A stretch of 64,000 nt of DNA from assembly GCA_019671005.1 (NCBI GenBank), contig CM033712.1, forward strand, positions 73,482,479 to 73,546,478, given 5' to 3'. The DNA is from Hibiscus mutabilis (lineage: Eukaryota > Streptophyta > Magnoliopsida > Malvales > Malvaceae). This document shows positions 38,630-50,118 of this stretch, piece by piece. The translations under genes were made by a program, and so were the position numbers. Under the pieces are notes generated by a model. That model worked only from the letters and a program-made list of their open reading frames with translations. It searched no databases and had not been told where the DNA came from. The number at the start of each line of letters is the position of its first letter. The stretch's first letter is position 1.

Positions 38630-39790
38630 TTAATTCAACAATACCTGCGATAACATCGGGTGCTTCTTCTTCCTCTTTCTCACGAATGTGGTAGATTCGA
38701 GCAGGGGCTCGGGATTCTTGATGTGTAGGTGCCGAATGATGTCCTCTACCTTTGCTTTGATTCCCAGACTGAGCTTATCTCGGGCCCTTGTTTCGATTAG
38801 ATTGAGCTGAACTAGCATTTGCAGGAGTTCAAGTTGGAACCTTGTTAGGATTATGAGAATAATCCCGAATATAGTGATCGGGGGCTCCACACAAGAAACA
38901 CAAGTTTTGTTGAGTTCTGTATTTCCTAGTGTGGTGCTTCTGACAGAACTTGCCAGTAGGATATTAAACAGCTTTACCAGAATTCCCCGTACTATCAACA
39001 GAGATGATCGGGGCTGAAGACTTGATTATCGTTTGAGGTTTCAGTATGTAATTGCTTTTCTAAGCAGGAGTGTAATTTGAAGAGTGATCTTTGGAGTGTT
39101 TAGCTTTCTTTGACTGCCAATGAGGCTTGTCATCATTTCTGGATCGTTTGTCCTTTTAGGAGTTACCACTCTTGTGTTTTTCAGAGGCCTTCATCTTTGC
39201 CTCAGTTGCAATAACCCGGTTCACTAAATTCTGGAAGTCAGTGATACCCAGGGCAGTGAAAATTGGACTTAGTTTATCATTCAGTCCATTGATGAACATC
39301 TGACATTTATCAGTTCGGTTTTGATGTATTCCGACCCGTACTTGCAATACTTGCAGAAGTCACTCACATACTATTCAATAGGTCGGCCAACTTGCTTGAG
39401 GTACAAGAAACGTTTTCGGCGCTTGGCCAGGTACTGTTCACTGATATATTTCTTCCTGAATTCCTCGAGGAAGAATTTCCAAGTTACAGCTTCTGCAGGA
39501 GCAGTTAGGGTAGTGGTTTCCCACCAGCTTAAAGCTTCATCAGCCAACAAAGCTATAACACATTTGTGCTTGTGCTCATCAGGACAAGGTAGTTGTTTGG
39601 TCAAGATTCGAGTAGTGGCATCTAGCCAGTACTCAGCTACTTCGTTATTAGCTTCATCGCTGCCAGTGAAAGTATAGGCCCGATGTTGAGCCAGCTTGTC
39701 AATCGGAGATCTAGTTGGCACAACAATAGGAGGAGAAATAGGATGGTCTTGTTTCAAGGCAGTTACAAGATGATTGAACATCTCTTTCAT
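38630..39790 (-). pseudogene. Retrotransposon gag remnant
   Basis: 39371-39790 carries a retrotransposon gag domain (ALSWWETTTLTAPAEAVTWK, FRKKYI). 39156-39347 continues it in another frame (MFINGLNDKL). The region about 38870-38930 preserves a CxxC zinc-knuckle-like piece. It is broken by several shifts and stops. Confidence 0.85.
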
Positions 39791-40105
39791 ACTTATAAGA
39801 CATTCTTCCTAGACAAGATTGATAGCAGGAGCTTCTTGTTGAGCAGCAGCTTGAGCTCGAGGTTGAGCTTGTTGTTGTGGAAGATTCTGTTCTATCCCCA
39901 CACTGTCTTCTTCATTCGAGGAGCCTTCAGGACTTTCATTGTCCCGGCCAAGTATTGTTTCAGACATTCTATGTTCAAATAGAATAATTAGGGGTTTGAT
40001 TTAATAAGAAGACACAAGCTATTCAATACAAGTCTCCTAGGTGGCACAAGTATCCTATATGATGCATGATAGCCTGGTTTAATCCTAGAATCGACTAAAC
40101 CTAAA

Positions 40106-40118
40106 GCTCTGATTACCA
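40106..40118 (-). promoter_or_regulatory. Primer binding site, initiator Met tRNA type with one extra A
   Basis: On the minus strand TGGTAATCAGAGC lies six bases inside the 5' LTR. The usual plant site complementary to initiator tRNA-Met is TGGTATCAGAGC, so this site has one inserted A. Confidence 0.75.
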
Positions 40119-40124
40119 ATTAAA

Positions 40125-43100
40125 TGTAACACCCCCTATCTGGGCTAGTAGGAACTCGGGTCGGGAGCGTTACTTATCAAGCAAGCAAGGCAAGAACATA
40201 GACAAAGCAAGAACAATACAAGCAATTCAAGAACAACAATACATTCATACTTACTTAGCTAACAAGTAAGCTCTCATTTGATTCATATTCAACCTAAGGT
40301 ATTCGATCTAGGCACCAACTATCTTCTTTCAAACTTACATTACAAGTTTCTACTTATATGATTCATGTATTACAACATTCAATCTATTATAACCCATCCT
40401 ATTCGAATGACCTTACTGTAACATGCTTCCAATTCAATTCATTGTTCCTTAGCTTTATATTCATGTACATCTTATACTTAATTTACTAACATGATAATTG
40501 AACATTCAATTTACATGTATCTAGTTCCTTTCAAGCCTATTTCCATACCTAACCATTCGGCCATTTACACAAACATACTACAAAGCATGAAACTAGTTCA
40601 TTCAAGTCTTATTCTAGTCTTAAGCATTCGGCAAACATCCCATTCAAGCATACATAACATATACATCAAGGTATATTTACATACAAGTGGCCCTTTAGGT
40701 CCAAGTCATTCGAATGAGAGACAATCAATCATGGTTCATCACATTCTACTTTCATTTCAAGCAAGACATATATACTAAACAAGGCATTCATTTGTTTTAA
40801 GATATACTAGATTAATATTAGATCATTTCATTCTTAAATCACCATATGCGCAGCCAATACCATTCATTACATGTAATCTAAGTTCAGTATATACTCATTA
40901 CTAGATGCATAACATTGTAGGCCCATCAAACATTATATACAAGCTTTCAAAATGCACGTTCAAGCTAACTATGTACAATCTAGTGCCACCATTCTACGAG
41001 ATATACAAAACAAGTATGAAATCATACTTAGGCAAACTTGTGTGTCTTGCTTCTTGTTCAAGGTAACAGGTTTCATGATCAAGCAAACTCGTATCCTTTA
41101 TCCTGTAGTTGAGAAGAATGAAAACGAGAGTGATAAGTACAAAATGTACTTAGTGAGGTAGTAGCTAGTCTAACCATTTGTTATTTCAAGTTTCATGTCT
41201 TTTAATCAAGTATAGACCTAGCTAAGGCTTTCAAGCATTAGAGTGATCTTAGCTAGGTTTTCAAGCATCAAGTTTATCCTATCTAAGGATATCACACAAT
41301 CAAGATAATCCTAGTTAATGATTCAAGTATTCGGCCATCAAGGTACAAGTAACAAGAATTCATACTTCATGAATCAAGCATATACTTCATGAATCAAGCA
41401 TACATGCTTGCAAAACAAGAAATCAATGAGTCATGCTTTCAAGTCAAGTAACATACATGCTCATGGCATTCAAGACAAGTATCATGTATTATTGGATTGT
41501 TATTACAATTGTTATTCATTAAACAACCCCTTGGTACTTAGTTTGTATAGGTAATCGAGTCTCTAACCAACTGTCGCCACAAGATGCACTGTAGTGTTGG
41601 TCAACCCTCCTACTGTCGCCAAAGACCACATACGTACCCTTCATCTATCGCCAAATAGGGGCCTTAGCCCTGGACCGTAGTCCACCCATACACAATGAGC
41701 TCTAAACTCTAAGGCATGCCCTTATACCTAGTCCAACTAGCTACCAAGGTTGTTCGATTTACCATTTATTCAAGTGTTTCAATATCAAGTTCATGTCAAG
41801 CAACTTCATTTCATATTAGGCCCTTAGGACATTGAGCCATAGCTCACATATCAAGTAGTTTCATTTCATCAAGATGTGAATATGTCTCAAGCAAGTCTTT
41901 AACATTCAAACACATTGCATCATAGCACATACAAGCATCCATGTTATCACATAATCATACTTAAGTATTCGATTGGATCATGTATACAAGGATATGATCA
42001 TGTTTCATGTATTACTTTAGTCATCATTCCCTTATTAGGTCAAGTTCATGATTAGATTCATTTATCATGTCAAGAATGTAACAAAAATATATTGGTTAGG
42101 ACCTAGTCCTAACCCTAGAGGTAACTACACTCAAAATACTCCAAGCTAGCTAGTCTTGGATCCACACTCTTTTGTTATTGGCTTTAGATTATTCCAATAT
42201 ATCCTCTTCCATCAAGTTCAATCCTGGTTCTAACACATTACAAGCAAACACATATCAAGACAAGTTCACAAAGTCATTCAATTCAAGACAAGGTCATTAA
42301 ATCAAGCAATGCTACAAGCATATAACATTCACATATTGGGCAGCATATTCATGTGCATTTTCCATTACACTTAACTACACTTTTATACATTCTAGTTCAT
42401 GTAAAACAAGGCATAATCAAAGGCCTAAAACTGTTTACAAGACAGTTTACAAAATGCCACAAAACAGTGTGCATTTGCCTATACAGCTGCTGCCAGGTAG
42501 CTTGCACTCTAGCCACTTAATCATGCATAACTTTCATTTCGTACGTCAGAATTTCAATTGGTTTACATCTTTGGAAAGCTAACAAAATTGTCTTTATGAC
42601 CATATAAGGCTTGCATTTTATTTCTTTGCCAATTAATACAGTTTTTAACTTAAAGACAGGGCATTTTGCTTTACTGAGCACTTTGCACTGTCTCTAGTAT
42701 TTATTCTCTACATTTCAGTATACAACCCAGAGTTCAGTTCTATTTTCTACTAGAAAATTTAGACATACCAAGGTGTTGTCCATAAAAATTTCATCCTTAA
42801 ATTCATTATACATAATTTATAGTAATTTTTCAAAGTCACTACCCAGAACAGAGCATTCTGGGCAAATTATACTAGGTTGGATTTCTAGCTTCTTAACTCA
42901 TTTTAGCAAGGTCCTAACATGACAATTCCATTCATGATCATGTTCATACATGTCTAGGCCATCATAATTCACCTAGCAACGTTCTTAAAATAGGGCATAA
43001 TCATGTTGAATTTTGATCTATTTGATCACATTTACACATTCAATTCATCAACTAGGCAGTCCATTACCTAATTTAACTAGTTCAATTAGGTGTAGTCATT

Positions 43101-43934
43101 TTCCAGCAAGTTATCCATTCAATTCAATCTTCATTTTACCTAGCAACATGATCAAAACAGGGTTCTATGTTCATTTAACATGTTTACACAATTTCTCAAT
43201 CAAAACAGTCCTTAATCAAGACTGTTTTCAATCATGTTCATATTTCTCAAATTTATTTAACATGTTTACACAATTTCTCAATCAAAACAGTCCTTAATCA
43301 AGACTGTTTTCAATCATATTCATATTTCTCAAATTTCCAGCAACTACATATATATTTCATTAGCAATTTAGCTATTAACATTCAATTTCCAAGTTCTAAT
43401 TGAAGCTATCATAACCCTAACATGCATAACAATCATTCAATTCAATTTACACAACAAGAACATCATCATCAACTCATTCAAACAAGTTGCTAGGGAGAAA
43501 GGATTTAGAACCCACTTACAATCTTCCTAGCTATTCAATTTTCATGAAATTGTTATCTCATGCAAGCTTTCTTCCTCTCAACAATGGTGATTTCTCTTCC
43601 TAGATGGATGAAGAGTAGAATTCGGCCAAGGTGGAGAAGATGATAGCAAGATGGCCACTTGGCCAATGTGTTATCACATGGCTTAGCTATTTGCCTCCAC
43701 TTGGCAAATTTTGGTCTAATTGCTTCGTAAATCCTTGATTACTCATCCTTATTGCATGCAATTCTACATTTACAACTTGTTATTATTTGATCCTTCATGA
43801 TTAGGTTACTTCTTTAGCAATCCATCTAATTTAGTCACTAGCTTTAATCAATTCTTCTAATTTGTAGATTGTTTGTACAATTACACTCTAATTAGTTTCT
43901 AACAAGTTACTAGGCCATGATTTGGGGTATTACA
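40125..43934 (-). repeat. Right LTR (5' LTR in element orientation), 3,810 bp
   Basis: Pairs with the left LTR. It is longer mainly through two local tandem duplications: a roughly 20-bp ACTTCATGAATCAAGCATA-type repeat near 41365-41403, and an about 85-bp repeat at about 43165-43336 (ATTTAACATGTTTACACAA...). Confidence 0.93.
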
Positions 43935-44470
43935 GCGTGGTAATGTAACACATCTCCAATCCAAAGCAAACTTGCAATCCTTGCATCTGAATGTTCCTTT
44001 CCTGCTTAAATCTTCACCGCAAGCATTGCAACTCCCCTCGTATTGTTCCACAAAGAAGAGGAAATGCGGGTCATCTGCATGATATGTAAATCCGTGAGGT
44101 ATTGAAGCACATCTGAGGCACAATTGTGTGAGAAAATGTTTTGAGAAACCAAGCACTTTGCAGAAGAAACAACTATGGTGATAATCACAAGCAAAACATC
44201 TGAAAATACGATAGGTTACAGGACTACGGAATAAACCATGATCGAATCCCTCTAGGCTATTCAGAACATGTCTTGAACAGAAAGAAATCACAATGTAAAC
44301 AATAGTAAAACGAGGATAAAATAAGTAGGCACATAAACCTTTGCAATATTTATCGTCTTTAATCTCATTTGAGAGTAGCAAGTTGTGCTTAAGATTAACA
44401 TGTTCTAGTGTTCTACCTCTCCAGCTATAACATCATTGCTTGGACTGTTGGTGTCTTCGTTGAATACCAA
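43935..44470 (-). pseudogene. DC1 protein copy A, 5' remnant right of the retrotransposon
   Basis: The minus strand shows HNLLLSNEIKDDKYCKGLC (about 44320-44370), then YHADDPHFLFF, CNACGEDLSRKG, FRCKDCKF and WRCVTLPR, the last codons before the LTR. Copy B has the equivalent run at about 45290-45760. Upstream (to about 44470) are remnants of the gene's 5' end (NEDTNSPSN-like) joined directly to this late segment, so several DC1 modules present in copy B are missing. Frame breaks occur around 44100-44400. Confidence 0.82.
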
Positions 44471-44931
44471 TGAATGATGATTACAAGATAGTATTTGTTT
44501 ATTAATGTTAACCCTTTAATAAAGTACACACACCGTCCAAATATGTTGCTCGAACTCGGGTCACCTAAGAATATCAAGTTTCTTTTTTCACTAGAACCAC
44601 TTGATGGGTTCTTTTTTCCTTTCATTTTTCTTTCTACCAAACAAGCAAAATACTAGATTTTTAAATATAATATTTTGTTTTGTTTATCAAAATATCAACT
44701 ATTAAAATGTGACCATCTCCTTTTGGCTGAACAATCTGCCACATAAACAAGGTTGCACACATGAAACAATAACATATACCAGAAAAAAGAAAAAAAATAT
44801 CAGCTTGCCAGAGCACTGCTAATCCCACAAAAAGTACTCCATACAAATAACCACTCTGTTTCCCCGCACCAAGTCTGCTAAACATGTGGTTGAATACATT
44901 ACAAGCAGCTTGAGTTTAGACTAAAGCGGCT
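44471..44931. other. Spacer between the DC1 copies; 3' flank of copy B
   Basis: Part of it (about 44860-44900) resembles the sequence 3' of copy A near 31190-31220, consistent with a shared 3' UTR and a tandem duplication that included flanking DNA. Confidence 0.5.
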
Positions 44932-46979
44932 TCATACATCATTCGCTACCACTCTCCAATGAACAATATATTTGTATCCTTGCTCCGCACACTCAAAGGC
45001 TAGATATTGGCACGGCTCACTGCACCGAACGCATTTAGGGTAGTAATAGATTTTCTTGACGAAAGTGAGAGGAGTAGATGACCTTTATATGCATATTTGC
45101 TTCCGGTCTTGATAAATGAGTATTTCCCAAGAACACATTTGATATGCATAGCATTGTCACAAATTTCACACTGATAAAACGATTTATGGGGATCTTTTTT
45201 TTCACAAATGTCACAATAGTGTCGTAGTGGATAGTCGTCACAGTCTTGATAAGCAAGTGTAAGAGAATGTTGATCACATTTATACCGAGCGGTGCGTGGA
45301 AATGTCACACATCTCTCGTGCAAAGCAAATGTGCAATCCTTGCATCTATAAATCCATAAATCATCCCATAAATCTTTACAACAAGCATTGCACTTTCCTT
45401 CATAGTCGTCGTCATAGAAGAGGAAATGCGGCTCATCTGTTTAATATGTAAAGCTGTAATATACTGAAGCACATCTGAGGCACATGAGAGTATTATCATC
45501 ATCTATTTTGTAAGAGAAGCCACTGCAATCATAGCCACATTTACAACATATGAAAATACCATCTGTGAGAAGATTGTAGGGCTTCGAAGAAAACCATGGC
45601 CGACACTTTCTTGGTAATTCCGCACACACTTTGTGGAGAAAGAAATCACACTGTGAACAGTAATAAGACAAGGATAAAAGAGGTAGCACACACCCATTGC
45701 AAAATTCATTATCCTTAATCTCGTGTGAGAGTATCAAATTGTGCTCGTGACTAACATGTACTATCTCTACAACTACTACATCATCCCCAACTTCGATTTC
45801 CTTGATAACACAAAGGATGCAGCTCATAGGTTCATACAAGAAATTGGGCTCCTCAAAACTGTCTGGATTTTCTACTTCAACCACATCATACAAACTCTTG
45901 TTCTCAATGGAACACTTGACATGGATAACGAAATCGCAACCTGGTCGAGAACAACAGTAATTCCCACGGTCGATGTTCACTTTTTCAAAACAGATTCTAC
46001 AATCCCAATCTCTAGAATCGTTGTGGTCAATACAAAGGAAAAAGGAATGGGAAACGGGATGGGGATGGAGACTGAGTCGAATGTGGCGTGGCAAAGAAGT
46101 GCAATCTCTATGAACTTGAATGTTGCAGGTAGAACAAATATATGAAACATTATCTCCCTGGTTGCCACATGCATCACAAAAGAAGGGGTTATTTGGTTTT
46201 AACAACAGATTGAAAGGGTGTTCATGGTGAGATTTGTCTTTGATAATGGGCGGTGGCCAAGCACATCCGAGGTGTATGTAAAACTTGCAAGGGACACAAC
46301 GATAAGAAAATCCAAGCAGAATACTGCTTTGGCACAGGTTGCATTCAGGTAAGTGTTGTTCTTCCCAAGCATTGAAAACAAGCAAAAGCCGGTGTTTACG
46401 GTGCCAAGGGTGGTTGATTGTAGAGGGTAGTTCAAGACATTTTTTGTGGAACACAATTATACATTCGAAACAAGCGTATGAAGCATCATCTCTTTTTATT
46501 GGATCGAGACAGCCCTTGCAATTAGAAGAACTTTTCGGATTAATGGAAACCAAAGGATGTTCATGGGCAACATGGAGGGTTTCAATGAATTTTCCAGCAC
46601 TAGTGTAGAGTGGAAGCAGAGCACAGTTAATGTCAAGGTAAAATTCACAAGAAGAACAATGATAGATAAATCCCTTAACCTTGTAGTAGAGGCAAAAGCT
46701 GCATCAAACTTTTCTTTCTGGATCTTCTGATGGTGGAAGAAGAAGAAGAAGAGCGTGGTGGGGATGGGCAGGGTGATGCTGAATCTCCAAGGGAGCCTCT
46801 GCACATCCCTTATGGAGGAAAAACTCGCACTCCCTGCTGCTGTAGGTCGGTCCGAACACCTTTTCCACACAGGCAGCACAGTCGTAAGCGGTGTTGCTTG
46901 GACTACAGGTGTTTTCCTTGAATACCAATGGATGCTCATGACTCATGTGGTGAAGCTCCGCATGTTCCTTTTGATCCAA
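44932..46979 (-). pseudogene. DC1 (Cys/His-rich C1-like) domain protein, copy B, disabled
   Basis: A single-exon frame of about 680 codons with repeated DC1 modules. Examples are CKGCLDPIKRDDASYAC, CNLCQSSILLGFSYRC, CDACGNQGDNVSYIC, CNGCVLPLLSLSYYC and CDICEKKDPHKSFYQC, each with spaced His and Cys that bind two zincs. Such plant proteins are thought to bind lipids or act in stress signalling, but individual functions are mostly unknown. Lesions: the first codon is TTG (46977-46979) where an ATG would be expected; the next in-frame ATG is at 46945. TGA lies at 46704-46706 and TAA at 45441-45443, both with the frame continuing unchanged afterwards. A frameshift lies near 45075, after which the family-typical C-terminus (FECAEQGYKYIVHWRV) is in another frame, ending with TGA at 44932-44934. 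Confidence 0.9.
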
Positions 46980-47327
46980 GTTTTTCTCACATACAGCACC
47001 AAGTCAATGCTTGGAATCCTACAAACTCCAACCAGCCTCAAAATATTAAACACCCCACATGGAATTGAAATCTAAATTGACTTAGTTTCACACAGACAAC
47101 AACTTGAGCGTATTTATTGTTATATTAATTAGACTGATGGTGAAGAATATTTAAATTGTCCTTAGCCGCAGTATGATTAAAATAGGAGCAAGGTCAAAGT
47201 TGAGTGATTAAATTGATTTTTTTTAATTTTTAGTGACCAAAATAGGAATGAGAAAAAAGTGAAGCAATGAAAAATAGAATTTACCCATATTTTAACATTA
47301 AATACTTCTTGGCCTGCTTTTTACTCT
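46980..47327. other. Divergent intergenic region between DC1 copy B and TFCA
   Basis: A shared upstream region of only about 350 bp separates the minus-strand DC1 pseudogene and the plus-strand TFCA gene. It contains an AGTGACCAAAATAGG-type dispersed repeat fragment near 47210-47250. Confidence 0.45.
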
Positions 47328-47670
47328 GTGAAGCTTCATTTCAACTCTCAGTCTAATTCTCATCTTGAGATCTCGTCTCCTTCACAAAGGTATGCGATTT
47401 CATGCTTTTTTCCATTATTATTTTGGGTTCCTTTACATTCAAATAAGACCCATCGAACCCAACTCTTCAAATTTCGAAAACAAACCATCTGTTTGGTTTC
47501 CGAGAAAGTGCAAGGAAAAACTATAATGAAAAGTATAATAGAAAAATATGCTGAGAAGATGAATAGTACTGTACATTTGTTGATATTAAAAAAATGGGTT
47601 TCTTTTGTGATTAATAGTGTGGAAATCAGTATTAGAAAAGAAAAGCGTTTCGATTTTTACAGGCTAGCCA

Positions 47671-49213
47671 ATGGCAACTGTTAGAAATCTGAAAATCAAG
47701 ACATCGACTTGCAAACGAATTGTTAAAGAGCTTCGCTCGTATGAGAAAGAGGTTGAGAGAGAAGCTGCTAAAACAGCTGACATGAAAGAGAAAGGAGCTG
47801 ACCCTTATGACCTCAAGCAACAGGTATTACCCTCTTTAATGGCGGAAATTTTCCTGCTGCAGAGATGCAAGTTGTTCAGAAAGATCCAGTTTTGGAATTC
47901 CATGTTATTTTACATATCTTACATTATATAGGGGTTATTTTACATTATTTAGTGTCCGTATCCGACACCTATTCAAACATATGCGAAAAACATAGAAAAG
48001 TTGATCATGTTCGTGTAGGATACATACTCGTATTTAACACTCGCCTCTGGATAGCAATGAGTAATTTGGACTTTAGAGCTACTGCATTTGAATTGTTCTC
48101 TTACATATACTTTTGATCTTCTTGGACAGGAAAATGTGCTGGCTGAATCAAGGATGATGATCCCTGATTGTCACAAGCGGCTAGAAGCTTCATTGGCCGA
48201 CCTTAAAGCGACTTTGGTATTGTACAATAATAGTATTCGATGAAGTTTATGTCTTACTGTATTCATCACCATTAATGAACTGCGATTTGATTATTTTTCA
48301 TTGTTTGTTCCACTAAGCTTCTTAGATAACCCCAATCTGATTATTATAAAAGTTAGGGACGGAGAAGTGTATTCAATATCATTTCATTAGTTCTATTTTC
48401 ACTATTGGAGTTCCTTCCGGGTTGTACCAAACAGATAAAAGATCATGAATTTGCTTGAGAAAAGTAGGCCTATAGATACACTCCCTATAACTGATTTGCT
48501 GATATCTTTCAGGGATGACTGGCTTCCAAATATTTTGGACTAGATCTGGCAGTTCGTATATTCATGTTGTCCCATGTTCATGTTAAATTTTTGTTCCGTG
48601 TCTTGTTTTAGTTATTTTTTCCAATAACATGTTATATAGGGGTTGTCCCAAACACTTTGCTCTCTTTGAAAGGTGCATTCCTTGGTGATAACATATATTG
48701 ATCATGGATTTACTCGAGAAAAGTAAGCATATGCGTACACTGCCTATAACTGAATTTGCTGACATCTTTTAGGGATGACTGATTTCCAAATAGTTTGCAC
48801 TAGATATGGCGATTCATATATTCATGTTTATTTTTGGTTTCATGTCTTGCTTTAGTTACTTTATGTTTCGTGTTTAAAATTATCAAGTCTACTAAGCGCT
48901 AACTTGGAGAAGAAATGGAAGATCTCTACTGTCACCTCTCTTTTAGTGCCTTTGTTTTGGTGTTTGGATTACAATTCTTGTTGTATTTGGTTGGTTTTGG
49001 ATTTCTTAATTTGCCATAGATATATATATACATACATACATACTTTTATGCCCACTTGATTAAAGATCAGTTAACTACATTAAGTTTTATGAACCGCATA
49101 TTTGATTTCAGGCTGAATTGGAGGAAGCAAACGAGAAGGAAGGCCTGGAATTCGAAGAAGCTCGCAGCACCATAACCGAAGTTGAAAAGTTGTTTGAAAC
49201 AACAGAGGCTTAG
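47671..49213 (+). CDS. TFCA: Tubulin-folding cofactor A (TFCA)
   Basis: Coding exons 47671-47823, 48130-48216 and 49112-49213, all phase 0, give 113 residues, the normal size of this small three-helix protein. It starts MATVRNLKIKTSTCKRIVKE. The coiled-coil helices carry ELRSYEKEVEREAAKTADMK, LAESRMMIPDCHKRLEASLA and ELEEANEKEGLEFEEA. TFCA captures beta-tubulin monomers released from chaperonin and passes them on to form dimers in the cytosol; it corresponds to KIESEL in Arabidopsis. A 5' UTR exon ends near 47390 (AAAG/GTATGC), and a 5' UTR intron runs to 47662. No lesions. Confidence 0.95.
48440..48860 (+). repeat. Diverged tandem duplication inside TFCA intron 2
   Basis: Two copies of about 170-180 bp (about 48440-48620 and 48697-48860) share GATCATG, GAGAAAAGTA, CCTATAACTGA, GGGATGACT and ATATTCATGTT blocks in the same order, with many substitutions. 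The duplication explains much of the 895-bp intron. Confidence 0.65.
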
Positions 49214-50118
49214 TCACAGCTTCTTTTAGTGGCTATAATTACTCAGAAAAATATTGACATGGATGGTTATAAGTTTGTACTGTTTCTATTTGTAGTAACA
49301 TCCAGGTGAATTGTCTTTTGAACTTGAAATTTTGCTTGTGATGTTCTGAAATGGATTCTGGGAATATCATGCCAATTAATTTGGTTGTGAGTACTTATTG
49401 TCTACTTTCCTCACATTTTTTTTATGGAGAAATGGAATTTATGCATGTTTTAATGGGTTATGTTATATGCGTTGACAACTTGACATAAAAAAATATCACT
49501 GTTTTACTGGAATATGCAAAACTTTGGCTACTTGCACAGATTAATGTGATGAGCATCATCTGGCCCTTGCACCATTAAGTAATGCAGGTGAATTTATATT
49601 TATATTTACATATACATACATAAAAAAAAAACACACACACACACAGTGGAAGTGGAATGACACCAATGATAGCCAAAGGTGCAGATTAGAGTTTGGTTAG
49701 GCTAAATCTAAAACTTTAGCTATCATCCCCGGGGGCTTCAACCGAGTGATAAAGAGCTCGGTGGCCCTTAAGCAAGAATCCCGATTTTATGTCCTGTGAA
49801 TGGAGAAAATAGGAGCCGGGAGAACAACTGCTTAGTTCGGGGTCCAACCTAACTTGACTTCAAAGTAATAGTCGAAGTTCGATACGGCTACTGAAAGGTC
49901 TTAGACCAAAAATGAAAAAAAAAAACAGAATAATCTCAGCAGCTGTACAAAGGCATCTGCTTGAAGACTGGATAGATTAGATACGTGTCATTTATAGGCT
50001 GTACTGACATGCCTAAACCAGAAGATCCTGTACACAATGCACAATAATACAGAAATCGATGCAAATATAGAGTTATGCTTTGTTCTTGGAAATAAGTCAC
50101 CTTGATTCTTTTTCTTTT
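49214..50118. other. Spacer between convergent TFCA and DUF1005 genes
   Basis: Holds the two 3' UTRs. A GC-rich patch of about 190 bp (about 49715-49905) stands out from the AT-rich flanks. It includes AAGTTCGATACGG, which is weakly like a tRNA-type B box, so a SINE is possible but unproven. An ACAC microsatellite lies at 49630-49645. Confidence 0.4.

Larger units (their letters stand above)
31498..43934 (-). mobile_element. Ty3/gypsy LTR retrotransposon, 12,437 bp, degraded
   Basis: Two long direct repeats (31498-35195 and 40125-43934) flank a 4.9 kb interior whose gag-protease-RT-RNase H-integrase order reads on the minus strand. That domain order, with integrase last, is Ty3/gypsy. The LTRs run TGTAAC...ATTACA as written. 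Target duplications are GCGCG (31493-31497) and GCGTG (43935-43939), one mismatch. The primer site and polypurine tract are both recognisable. All coding domains carry stops or frameshifts, so it is not autonomous now. It interrupts a DC1 gene copy within a codon-level alignable segment. The clade is probably chromovirus-like, but I could not confirm a chromodomain. Confidence 0.95.

Noticed and set aside
31498..43934. Endogenous pararetrovirus or envelope-bearing element
   Set aside because: Domain order and LTRs are those of a Ty3/gypsy retrotransposon, and no envelope-like or movement-protein frame is present.
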